From the NCBI GenBank assembly GCA_018873245.2, contig JAEMBT020000002.1, forward strand, positions 10,576,001-10,640,000: a DNA stretch of 64,000 nucleotides. The letters run 5' to 3'. Position numbers and translations under genes: made by a program. The first letter of the stretch is position 1. Every line of letters starts with the position of its first letter. This document shows positions 14,118 through 29,000 of the stretch, piece by piece. This DNA comes from Archegozetes longisetosus (taxonomy: Eukaryota > Arthropoda > Arachnida > Sarcoptiformes > Trhypochthoniidae). The notes under the pieces were generated by a model that saw only the letters and a list, made by a program, of their open reading frames with translations, was not told the origin of the DNA and did no database searches.

Positions 14118-17100
14118 CTCAACTATGAGAAGAATTAATAACTTTCACAGAGATCTCTTATCACGCGATTCGAATTGACAATATATGGTCTGTAGATGCA
14201 CTCGAATAGATTTGAGCATTTTTTATTTAGTGAAAGAATCAGCAAAAATGACAAGATTCTTAAGCAAGAAAAATCTTGGGTAATATATTTATATGGTTTT
14301 AATAATTGCTCGGATTAGGCGGTTGCGAAAGAGCTAAGTTTTCCATTTATTAAGTGACTATTTTACCAATCATATTTACCAATCATATGAAAACAATAGG
14401 TTAAGTAGTTGATGAAATTTCGATTTTACGCCATTCACGCAGAGATGAACAGGCAGGTGATAAGAGGCCGAAATATCAAAAAATGAACGTGCACACGATA
14501 AGAGACTGAAATACGAAAACAGGCGTACAATGTGTTGAATTAAAAACTGCGTCCACTTATCTCTAGTAGACTAGGCTTCAAACAAAACATAACAGATTTG
14601 AAGGGTTGAAAAACCATATTTTATGGATTGAGTCAAATCTAAAAGTAGAGAATTTAGTTTTTATCTGAAAGATGGTTATTGATTAAAAATTACTCTTAAA
14701 TCCATCAAAAGAAAATTGCTATGTGTACGTGAAAATTCAATGCTCTTCGTAATGCTTGGCTGTAAACTATATGGGATTATCTTTATATGTTCATGTTAGG
14801 CAATAGCAATTTTGTTCTCTTTTTTGCATTACCAAACTAACAATCCAGTCTTCTTCCATCAAACCTTCTACTTCACCAAATTGATTCAATACTACCCTAA
14901 CACTGTACTCTACTTGATTCATGTTTATTCAACTTGTTTTCCACTCTAAATCATTCGTTTTCACTCTATAAAAATGTCGTTCTATCATTGATATTTTAAT
15001 TTTTTCACTTCTAACTCTTTCTAAATACTTTTCATCAATTTTCATAAATGTTCTGTTTTATGAAACATTCATCATATAGACATGAAAGTGTTCGTTTGAA
15101 GAGTAACTTTTATTAGTTTCACTATCATTTAAGGCAATAGTGAATTGATTTCTCGAATCCTCAATGTTTGTAAAAGCAAAAATTGATTCATTACTTAGCA
15201 TTTAGTGATAACTTTTCTTCTTTATTTCATCAGTTCTGTTACATAAGTTTAAAAATACCTTAATTAGTTGCAACTTAGATTAACTTCATTTAGAATGGTT
15301 TCTTCAATTTTCTCATTAATAATTGGAAAAATATGACGATTGACTCAAAACAGTTATTGTAATTGAATTTAAAAATTTAAAAATTCAACCTTTATATAGA
15401 TAATTATGTTATTGTTGTAGTTTAGAAAAGTGATTCACTATTTTCACATTACTTCAGATCAAATATAATCTAGTTTATTTACAGCTCAGTTTCGATGCGG
15501 TTCAAATAATTTAAGTTATTTTCTATCTACAGACTCACCTGACAATCAAATAATTGATATTTGAGACCAGAACTCCAAAATTGAATGCCTTATTTTCATA
15601 GAGAATTTCAATTTTCGAGTTTTACGAGGATAATTAATCATAACATCCAGTTAAGATTTCAATACTTTTATACGTGCTAGATATTTTGCTCCTGATCATT
15701 CTATATTCAATTTTGTGAGTATTGCTGCCATTGAACCATTTTGTATGAATTTATTGATTAAACTGAAAATCGTTCAGTCGCTAAACAAATCATTAGGCTA
15801 GTTCCTCTAAAATGTTTAACCTTTTCATATTTTATCTAAAATAATAACTTCTAATTGTCGTATTCTAGTCTTTAGTTCATAACAGATTCAAACTTTGATT
15901 TGGATGAAAGTCCGTGAAATAAATAAACGAATTGCTTGAATAAAACTTGCAAATTGACTAAGAATTTCTACAGGAAAGTGTTGAGGCTGTCTATCAAAAT
16001 GGTATTACAGTTGGCAAATGTAGTAATACGAATGCAATTAATAGTGAGAATTGATTGACACAAAGCGTAGAGCGGTAGTTGGGATATTCAATGTTTGTCA
16101 CTTATGGTGTCGCTTTAAAATTGATTTTATTTGGGAGCCTCAAATACTAACTTAATGCAATGTTTAGGCACTTTTAAATGCATGTCAATCAATGATAATG
16201 AAAGTTGAGTTTTCTTAGTTGAAGTTTGGCGATCAGACGTTTTTAGGCTTCTTAACTTATTCATATGAGTGATACTCTGTAAGTTGAATGATCATTAATT
16301 TTAATCAAATGGAAGCTCTCTATGTGTCCAAACTAGTAAATTCGAGTGAATAAGCTCTAGATAAGACTCCTATTAGTTCTCTGCTAAAAACCAAAAGCCT
16401 TAGTTAATCTTCAAATCTTGTACTAACTTCTGACTAAATATCAATTAACTTTATTGAATGTAATGAATTATTCTAGATTGTGGATAATGAGTATTGAGTT
16501 ATATTAGCAAAATTCAATAAACGAATTTTATAGTCAAATCGCGGACGTATTTAAGCAATAAATACGAATATGATCGCAATATTAAGTTGAGTAATATTAA
16601 ATTGAGTAATATTAAATTGAGCAATACCAAGTTGAGTAATACCAAGTTGAGCAATATCAAATTGAGCATTATGAAATGAATGTAACACTAGTTGTTTGAT
16701 ACTTCCAGGAATGATTCATAGACTTGTAGACATCGCATAAACATGAATACATAGAATGAAAGTGTGTTTAGTGCGAACTACGTTCTCATCAAGAATTACA
16801 GGTATTAAAATCGATAAATTTAGTCTAGTCTTTCTACTGCTCTACATTGAACCATATGAACTGCGTTATTCAATTTTGCTTACATACTAGTCTTCCATTC
16901 ATTTTTTCATTTGTTCTTATATCTTTTCGTTAACTTCTATCTATTTTCAACTCAATTGTTGCAGTCATTCATTCGTTTGAAGCCTTAATTTAAAGATTCT
17001 TTGAATAATCTTACTTTAGAAGAATGAGTTTCCTTTCAACGATTATTTGCCAGTAAAGACAGTCTAGAATTATGACTCTTCATTTATAATATTTTCGTTT

Positions 17101-20100
17101 GACAAATACATCCTAATTACTGTTAAACTGTGATTTGTTGCCAATCTGTTCCGTCATATTTATTCAGATGTTTCCAAAATTAATATCGTTTTAATGAAGG
17201 GTTCAAACATAGAATTAAATCCACGAGATTTGAATAGCGACTTCAGTAAATATGAAATATTTCAGTTATCGACCAAATTTCAATTGCACTTCTGGTCTTC
17301 AACTAATGTTAAACAATCGATTGAAAGGTTTGCATTGAAACTGAAAGCACATAGTTATTTAGCTCATAATTAGCGTATTGTGTGATTTGATTTATTAAAA
17401 CGATTTTAATAATAAAGTTTGAAGAGCTTGTGATTAAAAGTGAATAGAAAAAAGGTGAACACTTTGATAGAGACAATTTGAAGTTAAAGCTTACTCCCTT
17501 TTATGTAGTTGAGCGCCAAACTCTTTTCATCTGATATATTAAGTGAAGGTAGAAAAAATGGGATAACAATGCTTTCTTGATGATCACTTTACAGATATCT
17601 AGAAATACACGACATATTATGGACGCCTAAGTGCACAAATCAGTCCTAATGCTTCTCTTAGTCCTAGTCCTGATTGATTTTTTCATTAGAACAACATGAG
17701 AACTTTTGTATTGTTAAATCACACATTAAAATAACCAAACGCTACTTTTACTTGTACTGAATTAATTTCTAATTCGTATGAAAATATTCTTTCAAAATAA
17801 CTCTCTAATGGCAATTTCAAATCAGGTGTTCGTTATATGAATTGACTATAAAATTGGTTTTTATAAAATTGGTTTCTATCAAATTGGTTTCTATTAAATT
17901 GGTTTCTATTAAATTGGTTTCTATCAAACTGATGTCTTTCTTTTAAGTTTAGTCAATCATCCAGTGAATTATCATAAAAATGTCATATTCGTCACTCTGG
18001 TCAAAATTAATCCGCAATACTTTATATCAAATTTAAAGTAATGGATCGAAAACATATTTTGGAGAATTATTATCAGTTTGTGTTATAAGTTGAATAAGCT
18101 ATAAATTGCTGTCTTTTATCTCACTTTAAAATATTGAATCATAAATAAAAGATAAGAATAATGTATAGAATATGAAGAGAAGAGCTATTTTCTATTAGGA
18201 TTGAAGTAAAAGCAAGTTTTTAAAAGATATAATTTATGTTAATCCAGTTCAGTTTTGACCAGTTTTCATTTTCTGTTTCCTCGTATGATAACACTAAAAC
18301 TTTTGATCAAAATTCTACTCGCCACTTCCAATTTCTCAATAATTGTCATATAGGTCATTTCTATGTCTCTACTCTTTCAATTTGTTTCTGTTTTCTACTT
18401 TGTTTCATATTTTGTTTTACTTGAGCACTATTTGTTATCCGAATTATTGTTCGGATGGACTGAACTGATTCTAATTATTGAACAATCTAAGTGCAATCTA
18501 TTATAACTGATGACTTGTGAATAACTGAAATTAAAAACTAGATTTAAAAGGGTATAAAAGAGCTTTTAAAGTGAAAAGATGATCGAAGGCAAGTGTATCG
18601 CTTGATTATGTTTAGCTTGTGTTGGAAAGTAAGAAATTGATGGCTGTTTGAGATGCAATTCTCTACATCAATTTATTCTACATATTTTTGGCACAATATC
18701 AAATTGATCTCTTCTATCAAAAATACAAGTATTTGCCTTATTTTCATTTGTCACAAATAGCTTGAGTGAAAAATTATTCCAAATTTGATGCTCTTGTGAC
18801 TTATATAAAGCGAAATCTTTGTATTGCCATCACTTGAAAAATGACAACAATAAATACAGTAGTGTTTCATCTCAAATCCAGTCAAACTCGGCTTTTATAC
18901 CAACAATAATTTTTTCATCGTTTCCAATCCTGAATCACTATTTCAGACACAACTAAATTGAAGGCTTACTCGGTGTCGAGATGGCGAAAAAAATGTGATT
19001 TACAGCTGATTTACATAGGAAAACTATAATTCAAGAGCAGCGTTCAATGAAATACTTGCCAAATGCATTAGCTTATGGCAAATGCTAAGTAAAAAATTGT
19101 AAATTGCTCTTCACTTCAAAGCATATGTAACTGTTAAGCCCAATGAAAGACACTTTTATAGAGAGTGAATCTCCTCAAACATTCCTAGTGCTTCACTTAT
19201 TCCTAATGCTTCGCTCATTATTCAACTCTTCAACAATTGCCGTTTTATCTAAAAACTTCTTATCTACGCTAATCGCAATCAATTATCACTAACGCTAATT
19301 ATTCAGACAATTGTCAGACTGTTTCATGCTATTGAGAGTAGTGAAACAATTTGAAAGAATTTATTCGTTTTGTGATATGTTTAAAAATGGTTATATTTGG
19401 CTGAATCGGAAATGTGGTAGTTTTCCATTTGTAGAGTGTTTTATTTGGGAATGAATGAAACAGAAAAGTTCTTTATATATTTTATGCTTCTATTGATTCG
19501 ACTATCAATTTTTTATTAGCCTGCATAAAATAACAAATTACCATATCTAAACTCTACCCAACTTATGGCTATGAATTTGTAAATACCGTTTCAACTAATA
19601 TTACATTGTTATGCATTTATATCACTTCACACATCGATTATCACTAAATACATTCTATTTGAATTTCACTTAATTTTATTGATTCTAATTTTATCGTATT
19701 ATATGATTGTTAAATGAATATTTGATTGATAAAATTCAATTTTTCTCATAGAGAACAGATTATTTGTGTTTATATAAAAATAAGTACTTTATTCAATTCC
19801 ATATTAGTTAAAGCAATTGCTAGACCCAAGTTTCAAGCATTGAGTAGATTACTTAACAACTGTGAAAGCTGATTATTAACAGCTAAAAACAGTCGAATAT
19901 AGCTATCAAAATCAGGATTAGATATCCAGCCTCAAAATCCTATACCTTAATCTACAGTTAGAATGTAACAAATAGGGAACAATTTCAATGTTAGTACTAA
20001 TGTTTTATAAGTTACTATTGAATTTAGGGTGTAATGTGAATGCTCACAAACTTAGTCAATATTTATTAAACTGAACAGTAGTTTTTTGAATATTTGTTAA

Positions 20101-23100
20101 TACTGTTTGCTTATCCGGAATGTAAACATTTCATGTTTTCACAGAAAGTGTAATATGAGGGGTGAAAGTGATTTTTGTTGAAACTTGTGTTTATTTTTAA
20201 AAATAGAGCAATCAACCAGTGCGAGAATGCCTGCATATCACTCCTGCTATTATTCTAAACCCTTTGGATGAATGACTAACACTGATAAATCAGATAACAA
20301 TAGGATTATTTATTTTCATCACATCCATCCTATTATTGATTTTGTTTTTTCATTCATATTCAATTAGTTTCAGTTCTTTTAATGTAGTCACAATTGTTTC
20401 TTATGAAATATTCGCTGCATTCCTAAACATGTATTCGAAACGTACAAACTTTGAAAAGATTTTTTTGATTAGTGTTTAGGCGAATGGAAATGGGATTAAT
20501 AAATAATTTTGTTCGTCAACCGTTATAAGGAGAGTTTGGAGAACATTCCATTCGTTTTGAAATAAGACATAACTGACTAAAAGATAAATCTCTTGATTTT
20601 CAATAAATATTTAATGATTGCGTTTTGAACAAATCTCTTTATTTATAAATCTTGTTTGTTTTTCTGCTTACTCTTCGATTCAACATTAAACTTGAACCAT
20701 TCTTTCATAAGTCTTCTCTTATACTATTCAACTCTAACATATTTTCTAAATTATTGGCCAATTTTTAAATGTTTGTTATCACAACAGCCTCTAGTTCTTA
20801 GAAACTGTAATCATTTCAAAAATTGCAACTATTTTAGAAGATTTCAGACAACTGTAGGAATTTTCGGAAACTCCGACAATTGTCAATTACTGTAACAATT
20901 CTCATAAATTGCAACAATTGTCAATTATTCTCCTAGAAGCAGATAATTGATTATCTCGTTAAGATATATCGATAATGTCGGACAATGATATGTTGAAAAA
21001 GTATTTGCAATCAATCATTAATGTGATTTTTATAAGTTTTTATGTGCTTTAGCGAAGTTTCTAAAGCTTAGAAAATATTCTACTCTTAGAGAATATTCTG
21101 CTATTTGTCGTAAACACAATCATAAGTTGTTATGAAAAAAGAATAAACTGTTCTTGGATTTACTTTTCAAAGAGATTGAAAAGATGAAAGGATTTAGTGT
21201 GTAGTCTATTGAAGATGACTAACAATAAGTTGTTTATTGAAGCAATTCTAACAACAAGGATGACATCCTACTTATTACCAGATCTGATATTCAATACTCG
21301 AAATTTGGTCTACTGTCGATAATTTAAAACTACTGCTTCTCATTAACAGCAGTGAACATCTGTTTTTAGAAGATGTTAAGTGAAGTTTGTGGTGAATGTT
21401 TTATTTAGAGTGCACGCTAACCTTAACACATATGTAAACCAATTTTACATAAAAACAGATATATAGATATGTGTGCATGTGTATAGATGTGTAGTTATGT
21501 ATAGATATATAGATATGTATAAGTATATAGATGTGTATGGATATGTAGATATGTAGATATGTATGGATATGTATAGATATGTATAGATATATATAGTTAT
21601 ATATAGTTATGTATAGTTATGTAAGAAATGCACGCAATCTTTTGAATATATAGTATAGAAATCTCTTCCCTCCTTTAACTGAACATACATTAAACTTTAG
21701 ACCAAGTATGAAATATGGTCTCTTTCTCGGATCCATTGTCGCAGTTATTAAGACTTATTTGAAGAAACTATAGGAGAAAATGGATTTCAAGTGGATGAGT
21801 GGTAATACTGTGTTAGATTATACTGTTCTCTAGCATAGTTTGAGAGGTGAACATTTAGATGATGACAGTGTCAACTCATATCAAAAATGATAGCCTTAGC
21901 TATAAAAAGAAGAAATTGCGATAAAAGTTCGACTTGTATTCATACATTCCTAAACGCCTCTAATAACAAACATATTAGCTCTATATTCCTGCCAAATATA
22001 CTTTCCTAACTCAATACCTTCTTACATTCAATAAGAAAATATTCAAATTGGTTATCCTCCAGGCATTTCTTTAGTTTTCATTATCATTCAGTCAAACATA
22101 TGTTACACTGTTGAAAGCCTTAAGCCTTATTGATTCGGCAATATATAATTTGCAGACATTAAACATAACATAACTTCAATAATTATGTCAATACAACAAT
22201 CAATTCTTTAGTTATTTCAATTGAAATGTATTTTCAAAATCATTTTTAAATTTTAATTATTACAAGCAAGCAGATCTCAAACTATTGATCGCGCCAAACA
22301 ACTGCAAACTTGTACAGAATTTAATTATGTTTTCTTATTTTTCTTCAACCTTATTTCAGCTGCAATTCGGTCTGTTTTGAATAAATTTGAAATGTTTGAG
22401 GGAACAGTGCGATTATGTAAACTAAAACCATCAAACTCTAGAAAACTTGTGTTTGTCAGCTCAGGACACTGAGAAAGACCTGACAGTCATTTATCCGTTT
22501 GTGCAAACAAAATCATTTTATTCTCATCTTCACGCAAGGAATTGAATTTTTTGTTTAAATAAATTCATAACTAACTTGTAATAGAATATTCTATAAACCA
22601 ATAGAATTGATGCTGATTTTGATGATCGAAACAATTTGACTGACTGGAAGATAATTTTGTTGATTGCTACTAAACTGTATTATTGTTTGAATACTTTGAA
22701 CGAGACGATCTGCATTGATCGAAATCGTCACCTTCGGTTATTTGGTGGCTTCAAAACAATTTCTCGTCAATTTAGAATCTTCTGTTAACTTTGCGCCTTC
22801 AAGTGTTAAGTTGTCTACTTTGGTATAGGATTTAATTTGTTTCCTTAAAAAATAATCATCTGGTAATAGGTTTTTTGATGGCAAGTTACAGAGTTTGCCG
22901 AATACTTTCTATTTATTAATGCGAATCAATCATTAAATTGATTTCTAATACTCTATTAAAACATATGTTTAATAGAAGACTAAATCATTATTATTATTAT
23001 TATTATTATCTGCTGACACTCGCTTCATCTCTAAAGTCCAACTTTGTGATTGTGTCGAATGCATCCTCGGAGAGTCATAATCTTCTGGTGATTTTGTAGA

Positions 23101-26034
23101 AAGACACTTTGTAATGTGTGCCACAATACGTGTGACTTAGGCCACAGTATGTGTGAGTTAGGCCCTTAGACTTTTACCATTATTTACTTGATAGATTGGA
23201 GGAGGTTGTCAAAATGATAAAAAACGTTTGAAAGTATCCCTTTCTTCTCATTACTAACAAAATCTAAGTTTTCAGATCTTTTTTTTCGAAACTTGCTTTC
23301 ATTTCCTTCAACAGGCACAAAGTCAATGTTTCTTAATTACGACAAAACTTGCAGCTCTTTCCACAACTTTCTCATCTATTATTACTGAAGTCTGTCACAA
23401 ATAGCTCTACTTTTAATAATTTTGATTTATTCCAAAACTTCTCCTAATTATTTTACACAACTTACTTTTCATAATATATTTTAATTAAGATTAACATTTG
23501 ACGTTAATTAGTAGAAAAAGTTTTGTTCAAATTAAAAATTCGGCAAATAATTGAAGTTATTTTAGCAGTAGTTTAACTTTTATCGATATTTTAGGACACA
23601 GTTTTTCAATCGTAGATCTCGTCAGTAGCAGATGTTGAAACACAAAAGCTAAGACCTAAAAGCAATCATAAGAAAGAATTGACTATTTCACAAATAGTTA
23701 GACGAGAAAAATCTTGCCGCCGCACCAAAACAACCGCAGGTTATGTTCCACGCAGGGTTCCAACAATAATACACCTCTTCTAGAGGTTAGATATCGATTT
23801 GCTTACCACAAATCCACATAAAAATCACTATGAAACTAATTTTAAATCTTATTTCATTCCTTCCTTATTGCACTCAAACTAATCTTTCAAATACTGACTT
23901 CAACTCGAAAACTTCAAATCCTTTATTTTACTTTTGATTTTTTTTTCTTTTTCAACGTGATTAGTATTTATGTGTTTTTACAATTGTAATCAATATAATT
24001 TTCTCCCTCAACATCAGAGCACAAGTTCTGAGTTTGAAATCTAAAATTAAACTCATCTCTCGAAAGGATAAGTTGAAAAAGTTGAAAAAGTGTAATATAA
24101 ATTTGAAGTGAAAATATTTTTTACCATTTCTAAACCCTTAGTACTGGTTGTTGAGTCACTTAAATTTATTTTGTTGCTTCAAATAAATTGATTTTATGAA
24201 ACAATTGTCATTTTATTGGCTAACTTTACCAAACCAAGTTATTTTTTAGAGAATATCACTGTTTGTTCTCGAGATTAATTTACTTTTTGAAAGAAATTTC
24301 TCATAACATTCAACATTAATATAAACTTTCAATAAGGCTAAAAATATAAAATTTTTGAGAAACTTACAACTCTTTTAATAATGAATATAGTTTTTCAACC
24401 TTTATTGAAACGATATAATGAGATAATCCTGTACTTGATTTACTCTGAATGACTTGAATACAAAATTGTGAAATTGAATTTTAAAATCATTTAATTGAAG
24501 GAAACAGAAAATTGAATCAAAATACAATTTGAACGTTTGAACAGCAAAGTACGCCTTATCTAATTTTGATGCATCTTTATATTTAATTATAACACAAGAA
24601 AGATATTTAGTTATTCTGAAGCGCATTCTTATACGATAGTTAAGAAATACTTTATTCAGAACTAGAAATTATTCAAAATTCTAACCTTATATTTAAATTG
24701 GGTTTAATTATAAATTTTAGGGTATTATTAGTCTAAAATATACTAGAGCCTCAGTCAAATAATTTCAGTATGCTAAAACATAATTTTCATGAGAACTCAA
24801 TTTGAAAGTATAAGGTAAAGATTAAATACTGAAGTTTAATCTTAAAATACAAGCTTTGCTTGAGTTCGGAGTTCAATTAATTAATGGCCTGAGGTTTATA
24901 TTTATTCAGTATAGCATATGGTTTTGTTTGAAATCAATTTGAATGTAATAAAAAGTATTGTTTGTGAAGTGGTCAACTGATAAAGAAGGAATAAATGAAA
25001 AAAAGAAAACGCTATAATACTATTAGGTTAATTTACTTTTGATGTTTTATGTTGAATGTAGTGATCGATAGATAGTGTATTAATAACTTGTGTTAATACA
25101 ACTGAATAAGGCAGATCTCACTAGAGATGGTTAAATAAGATTGGGTTTTGTTAAATCTAAGTCTAAGACAAATAGAAAGGTACAAATTCATTCATATAAT
25201 TTGGAACTGTTACGCTTGACGGAACTACATCAAATGATTCGTGATCTGTTCCATTATGACTTGAACATTTTTCATACCGACTACACTTGGTTTACTCTAA
25301 ATTGAAAATATTCTATTTTCTCGCTTTCTCATTATTCTTAATAAATTACCATCAAAATGATTATTCATTTCTGAAACCATCAAATGAACTGAAAGTGAAA
25401 AAGTATTGAAAATTTGACAGTCAAATTGAATAAATAGCATGAAAGTTATGAACTTTTATTCAGTAATGATTATCATATTTTTTGAAGCTGCAAACATTTA
25501 ATAATTAGATCTGAAAGAACTATAACCGTCAGGGAATAAATTTGAATCCAATAAAACCTTAGGTAGTTTCATTTATTATTAACTGTGCATTTAATCTTTC
25601 AACAACTAAGTTCATTCATAATATATATTTGCTTTCTTTTTTATTTTAAATTCGATTAATATCATTAATAGCTAAACTTAAGGGGCTTTAGTATACAACT
25701 TGTCATAGTATTGCTGGAATAATGCTCATTACAAATACTGAATACTGTATTGTTGTGCGCGCGGTAGCCTTACATAATCATAACCTAGTTTGAATGCCAG
25801 TGTCAATCGCAACAATACTATGGCTGATAAAGTTAGAAAATAAACAATTATTTAACTGGAAAATAAGTTTCATTTGGTAATATTTTTATTAAAACATCGT
25901 TTTAGATTCTCAGTTTCGAACAAATGAGTGTTTACCTCATACCTGGTCTACTTTGACAGTACCAGTAGATAACACGCTTCGTTTGTTAAACGCAATATAA
26001 TAAATACATATATATAGTGAGTGAGTGAGTGAGT

Positions 26035-26087
<53 letters not shown>

Positions 26088-29000
26088 AGTAAAAGAGAGA
26101 AGTAAATCATAAGGTGGTTTGTGATGTTTTATCACGCGATAGAAGTTTTGTCTATAAAACCTAAATAAGATGACATATTTTGTTACACGTAATTCACTAA
26201 CAGTATTGTGTTTGTTTGTTAAGTGTTATTGTGTCTAATAATGTATAACATTAAATACAATAGTAAACCATGACTTTTTTAGATACTTATATAAATGTTC
26301 ATAAATAACTGCTCAACTTTTCACATTTGCCTTTATTAATATTTCACTATAAATGCTTTGATAAATTGACCAGTTTTACGATAACAAATCAAAATTTCAC
26401 TTCATTCACCTCTACGTTCCTAAACAAACGTCTATTTTCTCTTTTTATATCAAATATTTAGTTATTAAATATTCAATATTCCAATTTATTATGTTTTGTG
26501 TTTTTTTTGCACTTGGTATTTGAATTTTTTAGGCTTTACTTTTTTGTTTGCAATCAGAATGTTAGATTAAATTAATTTTAGTTCAGTGGCATTCAATGTT
26601 CAAATATGACAAACTCTCAAACTTTGATTCAGTTAATTCTTCAAATATAAGGCACGAATAAGTCAGAATAAGTCAGAATAGTATCTATTAGATTTTTAAT
26701 AAAGAATATTCATGTATGATGTTTACATATTGATTGAGTGTAATTTTAATTACTATGAACCTTCGGCAACGGCAATCACATTCGAAATGTCAGAATATGA
26801 CACTCCTAGCATTTAAAAACTTGCAACTATATTGTACTTATTGATTATTTCAATATAAACGTTAAATTACACCTCAAAATGGCTTATGAACAATAGAATG
26901 ACTCAATTGATCATTCTCATTCACAAGGAAACATTTGAAAACTTGATGTAAAACACTACATAACTTATGTCATTTCATACCAACAGCGAATATATTTTTA
27001 TGAGAATGTGTTAGCTTGTTTTAGTTTTAAACTAAAGTTAGATTAAATTTAGATTAAATTTAGAGGAAAAGTGGAGAAAGAATAACTGGAATGGAATAGA
27101 AATAAAATAATTGATTGTTGGCTTGTGATTTACTTTAATAACTACAAGTGATTTCAGTCCATAAAGTTAAATATGCTCGTGACCTGAGTGTCTAAAGTGC
27201 AAACATTTTTCTGTTGCATAATTAAACCAAATTCTGTCAGTTATATATAACTATTGTGTTAAACTAATGAAAAATTTCACGCTTTTTCACAATGACTCTC
27301 TTTGCGAGAATATCTTTCTTTTCCCATAACACCAAAGCTCTAGTATCAACAAAATTAATTCCACCAAAATGACAGTTTAGCTCAGTATTTCAACTTTTAG
27401 TTTGGAATTTCTTCTTCAATTTCATATCCTTAGATGGTATTTAAGTGATGTTTGGCTTTTTTTTGAAGCTTTTAAGTCATTTTGATCAATTACGGAACGA
27501 GTCGATCATTTAGATAAAAAATAATCTTATATAAAAATTTCAAGAATTTTTATAATTTGTTGATTGAGACGGGATATTATCAAATAATGATTAATAAAAG
27601 AAAATTTCCTTAACTTGAATTATATTTTCAATTTGATATTAAACGTGGTTCGAGCGAGTGAGTATGATAGCTATATTGCTCAACTGTGTCACACTTGGTA
27701 TGTATCAGCCCTGTTCCGACGAAGTCTGTTCAACACCTCGATGCAAAGCATTGCAAATCTTCGATGACCTGATCTTCGCATTTTTCGCTATCGAAATGGT
27801 AATTAAAATGACTGCAATGGGGATTTCAGGTTCGAAAGGCGCTTATTTATCAGACACATGGAATAGACTGGACTGCTTTATAGTAGTTGCTGGGTATGAG
27901 TTATAACTGATTTATTTTTATTTTTTTAATTTTTGTTATTATTTTTGTTATTTTGTCAGATAAATACTATTAATAGAATTTTGTAAAGTCGAGCGTAGCT
28001 TTAATCTAAGCTTGAACTGCGAAGTGCTTGCAAACTAAAAACTCTTTCAGGCAGAATTAATCGCTTCTGGCTTTTTGATAGATTTCTTAATCTATTGAAG
28101 TGACTGCAATTGTTCAATAATAAGTAAAGCTCTTAGTCTTATCTTTAAGCTTATAAACTATTCAAAGCTAATTGAATTATAATTAAACTGGCAATGTTTG
28201 CTTTTTTATCTAATTATTCAACAAATGCTACAACATTTTATAGTTTAATAGTTGTTTCGAGTCATTCATTCATTCAGTCGAATACTGGCATTAATACTAT
28301 TCAATAAGAATTGATCTTTTCAAAAATATTCATTCAGATATTAATTTAGGATATTGTTTGATCAGTTAGAAAACAAACCAAACCAATTCAAATCCAATTG
28401 TCTCTAGACTTGTCAACAAATCAAGTTTGATATACATCTACAAATCCTTGTTGAGAATTAAAGCAAATCTTGATTTTGCGGATAAATTAGCCAGATTTTC
28501 GTGAGTTTCATGAGAAACCCTCAATCCTTAGATGGAAAGCACGTAATCAATGAACTTGACATGCATTCTATAGGCGAACTTTAATAGAAAATTGATCATC
28601 TTTCATGCAAAAAGAGTTCAATCAAATTGAATAAACTTACATAGGAAGCTTTTTTTCTAACAAATTCATCGAATACAGTCTTATAAGTTATTTTTGGGAG
28701 CATGATTCAGCCTTTTGAGAATACTTTATGTATTTCTCATAACTAAGAAAAGGCGAATCGCTGTTTCGCCAGATTTCTTTCTTAATAAGGATCTTTAATA
28801 AGCCCTTTACTAAGCAACTTATATACTACTCTCATTAGAATAAATATGTTCTGATCATCAACTGAAGCCCTTATGTTATGAGTTTTATCAGTCGATTTTT
28901 CGGGTATCCTCACGTGGCTTCACCTTTCGACCATTTCCATGGAAAGCATGAATTTTTCAAAACTATCATGATTTTATGTTCGTCTCAGATAAAAAACTTG

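Larger units (their letters stand above)
2325..27644 (+). other. 25.3-kb U12-type AT-AC intron of Cav3
   Basis: The intron starts ATATCCTTT at 2325 and ends AAAC at 27644. TTCCTTAAC at 27606-27614 matches the U12 branch-site consensus, with the branch A 31 nt from the end, somewhat farther than the usual 10-20 nt. Minor introns at conserved positions in sodium and calcium channel alpha genes are established knowledge. Apart from one weak minus-strand exon candidate at 9468-9662, I see no convincing gene inside; the repeats and transposon-like elements it holds are listed separately. Confidence 0.9.

Noticed and set aside
16578-16670. Regularly spaced repeats resembling a CRISPR-like pattern (also 17850 and 37785)
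   Set aside because: They are head-to-tail minisatellites without unique spacers, in an animal genome.
23715-23775. GC-rich patch with GGGTTCCAAC, resembling a tRNA B box
   Set aside because: No A box, anticodon arm or acceptor stem could be folded by eye.
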